The position numbers were made by a program, and so were the translations under genes. From Deltaproteobacteria bacterium (lineage in GTDB: Bacteria > Desulfobacterota > DSM-4660 > Desulfatiglandales > Desulfatiglandaceae), in NCBI GenBank assembly GCA_003646995.1, contig QMLZ01000199.1:1-5774 (forward strand): a stretch of DNA of 5,774 bases. The letters are read 5' to 3'. This document shows positions 5,422-5,774 of this stretch, piece after piece. Positions within the stretch are counted from its first letter, which is position 1; each line of letters opens with the position of its first letter. Below the pieces are notes generated by a model that was not told the origin of the DNA, did no database searches, and saw nothing but the letters and a program-made list of their open reading frames with translations.

Positions 5422-5700
5422 CGCGCTCCTTTGGCCGGACACTTCTATCAACAAGGCCGATGGCACGGGTTTTAATAACAACATACCTATTGAAGTTTCG
5501 TGTCAGGAAAGAACTCCAAGGGTCTAAAAGAAAGCTATGGTCAGGGAGGTGATAGCCAATACGAGTAAACAAACAACCTAAGTAAAGATAAATGGATACT
5601 GGAGATTATTTTCAACAAGCCCAATAGTTAGAGCCTTTAACCATTGAAACACCTCTTACCAGTTGCTCAACAGGGCATTAAGGATCTCCAGGGAATTAAC
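5422..5700. other. Gene-free stretch, no supported feature
   Basis: Nothing coding was found in either direction. The minus-strand open frame over 5345-5572 runs through the GC-rich hairpin and has no recognisable domain. A small hairpin (GCTAT 5534-5538 with ATAGC 5552-5556) is present. A minus-strand phrase near 5660-5720 reads VKILVNSLEILNALLSNW before a stop, and may be coincidental or a scrap of a lost gene. Confidence 0.4.
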
Positions 5701-5724
5701 CAGAATTTTAACCAGCGACCAAGA

Positions 5725-5768
5725 TGGTCAAAATTGGGTTATCACACATGGTCAATTTTCGGTTGTCA
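5725..5768. mobile_element. Second set of IS-end-like direct repeats at the right edge
   Basis: TGGTCAAAATTGGGTTATCA (5725-5744) and TGGTCAATTTTCGGTTGTCA (5749-5768) match at 16 of 20 positions with a 24-bp period. An inverted, imperfect copy (AACCAGAATTTTAACCA, 5698-5714) precedes them. The sequence differs from the repeats at 5258-5302, so this would be the end of a different element whose body, if any, lies beyond the window. Confidence 0.4.
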
Positions 5769-5774
5769 TTACCA

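Noticed and set aside
5345..5572. 75-residue minus-strand open frame
   Set aside because: It passes through a GC-rich hairpin and IS-like debris, has a low-complexity basic end and no recognisable motif, so it is unlikely to be a protein.

Overview
The window looks like the 3' end of a large polymorphic-toxin (RHS/YD-repeat) locus in an accessory region. The style of the YD repeats, the hydrophobic glycine-rich pre-toxin regions and the IS-end debris suggest a deltaproteobacterial (Geobacter/Desulfo-like) or related environmental Gram-negative genome. This placement is inference from protein style, since no rRNA or housekeeping gene is present. A lipoprotein signal peptide on one gene supports a bacterium with a Lol/Lsp-type envelope. 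All credible genes are on the + strand.

Layout. (1) Position 3-1373 is the C-terminal end of a big RHS protein whose N-terminus lies outside the window. It has YD repeats, an RHS-associated core, and then a 130-residue cysteine-rich variable tip. (2) Position 1337-1804 overlaps its end and encodes a small TPR lipoprotein, a candidate immunity protein. (3) Position 1805-2055 is a spacer with no convincing gene. (4) Position 2056-3684 is a second, displaced copy of the same RHS core, cut off at its 5' side by in-frame stops, with an unrelated 223-residue glycine/alanine-rich tip. (5) Position 3681-3962 is translationally coupled to it (ATGA overlap) and encodes a two-helix membrane protein with a four-cysteine zinc-ribbon-like tail. 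(6) Position 3963-4075 is a short spacer with stops. (7) Position 4076-4747 is a third tip that keeps only about 12 residues of an RHS-like junction, followed by a pre-toxin region and an unrecognised C-terminal domain. (8) Position 4744-5235 is coupled to it by another ATGA overlap and encodes a membrane-anchored 163-residue protein. (9) Position 5236-5774 has no gene. It holds tandem direct repeats resembling IS21-type transposon ends, a GC-rich stem-loop and, at the right edge, another set of terminal-type repeats.

How it fits together. The arrangement matches the known organisation of RHS loci: one main toxin with its immunity gene, followed by an array of orphan tip/immunity cassettes. 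These can replace the main tip by homologous recombination in the shared core DNA. The two cores are collinear over about 950 bp and share a 30-bp identical stretch. None of the three tips nor the three downstream partners belongs to a toxin or immunity family I can name, so the locus offers three candidate undescribed toxin/immunity pairs. Toxicity and immunity are inferred from position and architecture only.
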